A DNA stretch of 64,000 nucleotides from NCBI GenBank assembly GCA_023417815.1, contig JAEZEI010000116.1, forward strand, positions 16,994-80,993, in the 5' to 3' direction. This document shows, in pieces, positions 63,701 to 64,000 of this stretch (its first letter is position 1; the number at the start of each line of letters is the position of its first letter). The stretch comes from Bacteroidota bacterium. GTDB taxonomy: Bacteria; Bacteroidota; Bacteroidia; Chitinophagales; Chitinophagaceae. The notes under the pieces were generated by a model. It did not search any database. It had not been told where the DNA came from and saw nothing but the letters and a program-made list of their open reading frames with translations. A program made the position numbers and the translations under genes.

Positions 63701-63861
63701 CTGACATTGAAACGGTGAAGCAGCAGATCATGAGGGTGGATGAAAAGGTAAGGCAAAAGGATTTCTATACAGGTTGCGGCAAGGAAGATTGTGAATGGTG
63801 TTCATTTGCCAGGGAAAATGGCCTGGTCATGAACCTTCCTGAAGTGGAGGAAGAGGAGTAA
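60724..63861 (+). CDS. UvrD/Rep-type helicase fused to Fe-S PD-(D/E)XK nuclease
   Basis: 1045 residues from ATG 60724; a TTG two codons upstream is possible. Superfamily 1A helicase: Q-motif GQQKAVN, Walker A GPGTGKTQ, DEYQDTS (Walker B), GDDDQSIFRFQGA, LTAHGSKGLEFDHVFVVG and VALTRARKEL. The C-terminal about 260 residues hold a PDDEXK_1 (AddB/Cas4-like) nuclease: GSAMHYALE, VVDYKTGDP, and cysteines in KCPLSFYY plus GCGKEDCEWC likely binding [4Fe-4S]. It should unwind and cut DNA ends in repair, an AddAB-like helicase-nuclease in one chain. Confidence 0.94.
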   Translation: MQSYREKLEEKFLLEYERLNPGQQKAVNTIEGPVMVIAGPGTGKTQILAARIGKILLDTDALPENILCLTYTDAGTIAMRKRLVEFIGPDAHKVNIHTFHSFCNDIIQDNLSLFERNSLDPISELETIQLLRDLVDSFPKVHPLKRFRGDVYYEIGNLKNLFSNMKREGWSPELINKAIDTYIEDLPCREEFIYKRKYREFNAGDLKKDAYEEECERMKKLRAAVNEFEHYQEMMRKRNRYDFDDMINWVIKAFETDPGLLSNYQERYQYILVDEYQDTSGTQNRLIHLLISYWDRPNVFVVGDDDQSIFRFQGANVENMVAFANAYTKDLLTVVLTNNYRSTQPILDVSKTLIDRNQERLVKQLEGLSKDLTASHNEISKLDHQPVIHEYETPKTEMADITTRIGNLIQNGVAPREIAVIYRENKYGLELSSYLRARNIPYYSKRSINILDDPFARKILTLMRYLNIEHEIPYSGDEMLFEIMHYDFYNIPPIETARLAVNLNEKKMAGETTSLRNLLFQKANSIPSDLFDKGPAKGMKELSAILERLIADVPNVTLQQLFGNVINQGGVLHHIMQHTDKIRLLQLTTALFDFVKAETHRDPSMQLKDLVSLLDLMQKEEITLPLIQVSGSENGVNLLTAHGSKGLEFDHVFVVGLNACNWEKKKAPNKGFKLPDTLFSSPSQTKNNEELRRLFYVALTRARKELFISYASFSNEGKETECSMFIDEIQEKHKLMVVRKNFEPGEFADFQLLMLKERPVQIEQNEEDYLDALLGRFEMNVTALNNYLKCPLSFYYKNLIRIPSGQNENLTFGSAMHYALENFFRIYSSDTTANPGKDEMLSFFKKYMLRHRENFTKEAYNRRMEQGEMVLGEYFDKYQGSWNRIMLLEHNIRNVVVNGVRIKGKLDKLEFAGKEVTVVDYKTGDPLKATKKLAAPTDKNPDGEDYWRQAVFYKLLVDNYPQKEWVVKNVEFDFIEPDKKKKFYRHRVEIGDADIETVKQQIMRVDEKVRQKDFYTGCGKEDCEWCSFARENGLVMNLPEVEEEE

Positions 63862-63886
63862 AAACATATAGTATAATTTTACCGGA

Positions 63887-64000
63887 ATGCGAAAATTGCT
63901 TTTTCACCTTGGCTGGCTGTTGCCGGCCGTAATACTGATATGGTTTAGCGGGGGCTGTGCACAGATCGGTATGCCAACGGGGGGCGCGAGGGATTCTCTT
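63887..64000 (+). CDS. Lipoprotein, N-terminal part (cut by window end)
   Basis: 38 residues are visible from ATG 63887. The leader (WLLPAVILIWFSGGC) ends in a lipobox with Cys24, followed by AQIGMPTGGARDSL. The IGxPTGGxxD start is typical of Ig-like-domain (Big_5/SbsA-type) lipoproteins common in Bacteroidota. Too short for a firmer assignment. Confidence 0.7.
   Translation, partial: MRKLLFHLGWLLPAVILIWFSGGCAQIGMPTGGARDSL

Noticed and set aside
1..64000. CRISPR arrays, insertion sequences, prophage or rRNA genes
   Set aside because: No regularly spaced repeats, transposase or phage genes, or rRNA sequence were noticed in reading the window.

Overview
The window reads as part of a chromosome from a Bacteroidota bacterium, most likely Chitinophagaceae or a close relative. 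Four things point there. TAnnTTTG (-7 type) promoter elements sit just upstream of many genes. Several genes start with TTG and lack obvious Shine-Dalgarno sites. One secreted protein ends in a type IX secretion sorting domain. TonB receptor/lipoprotein gene sets of the Bacteroidota kind are present. No rRNA, CRISPR array, transposase or prophage gene was seen.

Positions 1-37,573 hold a large surface-polysaccharide locus, mostly on the minus strand. From its promoter-proximal end (37.6 kb) downwards it encodes: a hexapeptide acetyltransferase, an FkbM methyltransferase and two GT4 glycosyltransferases; then a tightly overlapping operon pseB-pseC-GNAT-formyltransferase-pseI-pseF-Gfo/Idh/MocA-DegT-(GT-B protein)-GNAT-pseA-like amidotransferase-amidase, which should make a CMP-activated pseudaminic-acid-type nonulosonate with unusual N-substituents; a second GT-B protein, a Wzx flippase and two GT4 enzymes; a plus-strand pair (polymerase-like membrane protein, methyltransferase); rfbB-rfbA, a methyltransferase, a second Wzx, FkbM, GT4, an asparagine-synthase-like amidotransferase, a third Wzx, two glycosyltransferases, UDP-galactopyranose mutase (glf) and a galactofuranosyltransferase-like GT2; and at the left edge a second polymerase-like membrane protein. 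Three flippases and two polymerase-like proteins suggest a composite locus making more than one glycan. No pseG was found.

Positions 37,636-53,647 are housekeeping and transport: an Uup-type ABC-F ATPase, a CPA2 cation/proton antiporter with a TrkA-C domain, a sodium:alanine-type symporter, a PepSY-TM protein coupled to a siderophore-type TonB receptor, a metal-receptor-like TonB protein flanked by a small secreted protein and a lipoprotein, an S41 peptidase gene broken by one in-frame stop codon, and a histidine kinase/LuxR-type response regulator pair.

Positions 53,662-64,000 carry a membrane protein, three exported proteins (one with RCC1 repeats and a T9SS signal), a tRNA-Arg(CCU) gene with a decayed partial copy beside it, a di-haem cytochrome c peroxidase lipoprotein, a palindromic repeat, a TPR membrane protein, a UvrD-type helicase fused to an Fe-S PD-(D/E)XK nuclease, and the start of a lipoprotein gene cut by the window end.
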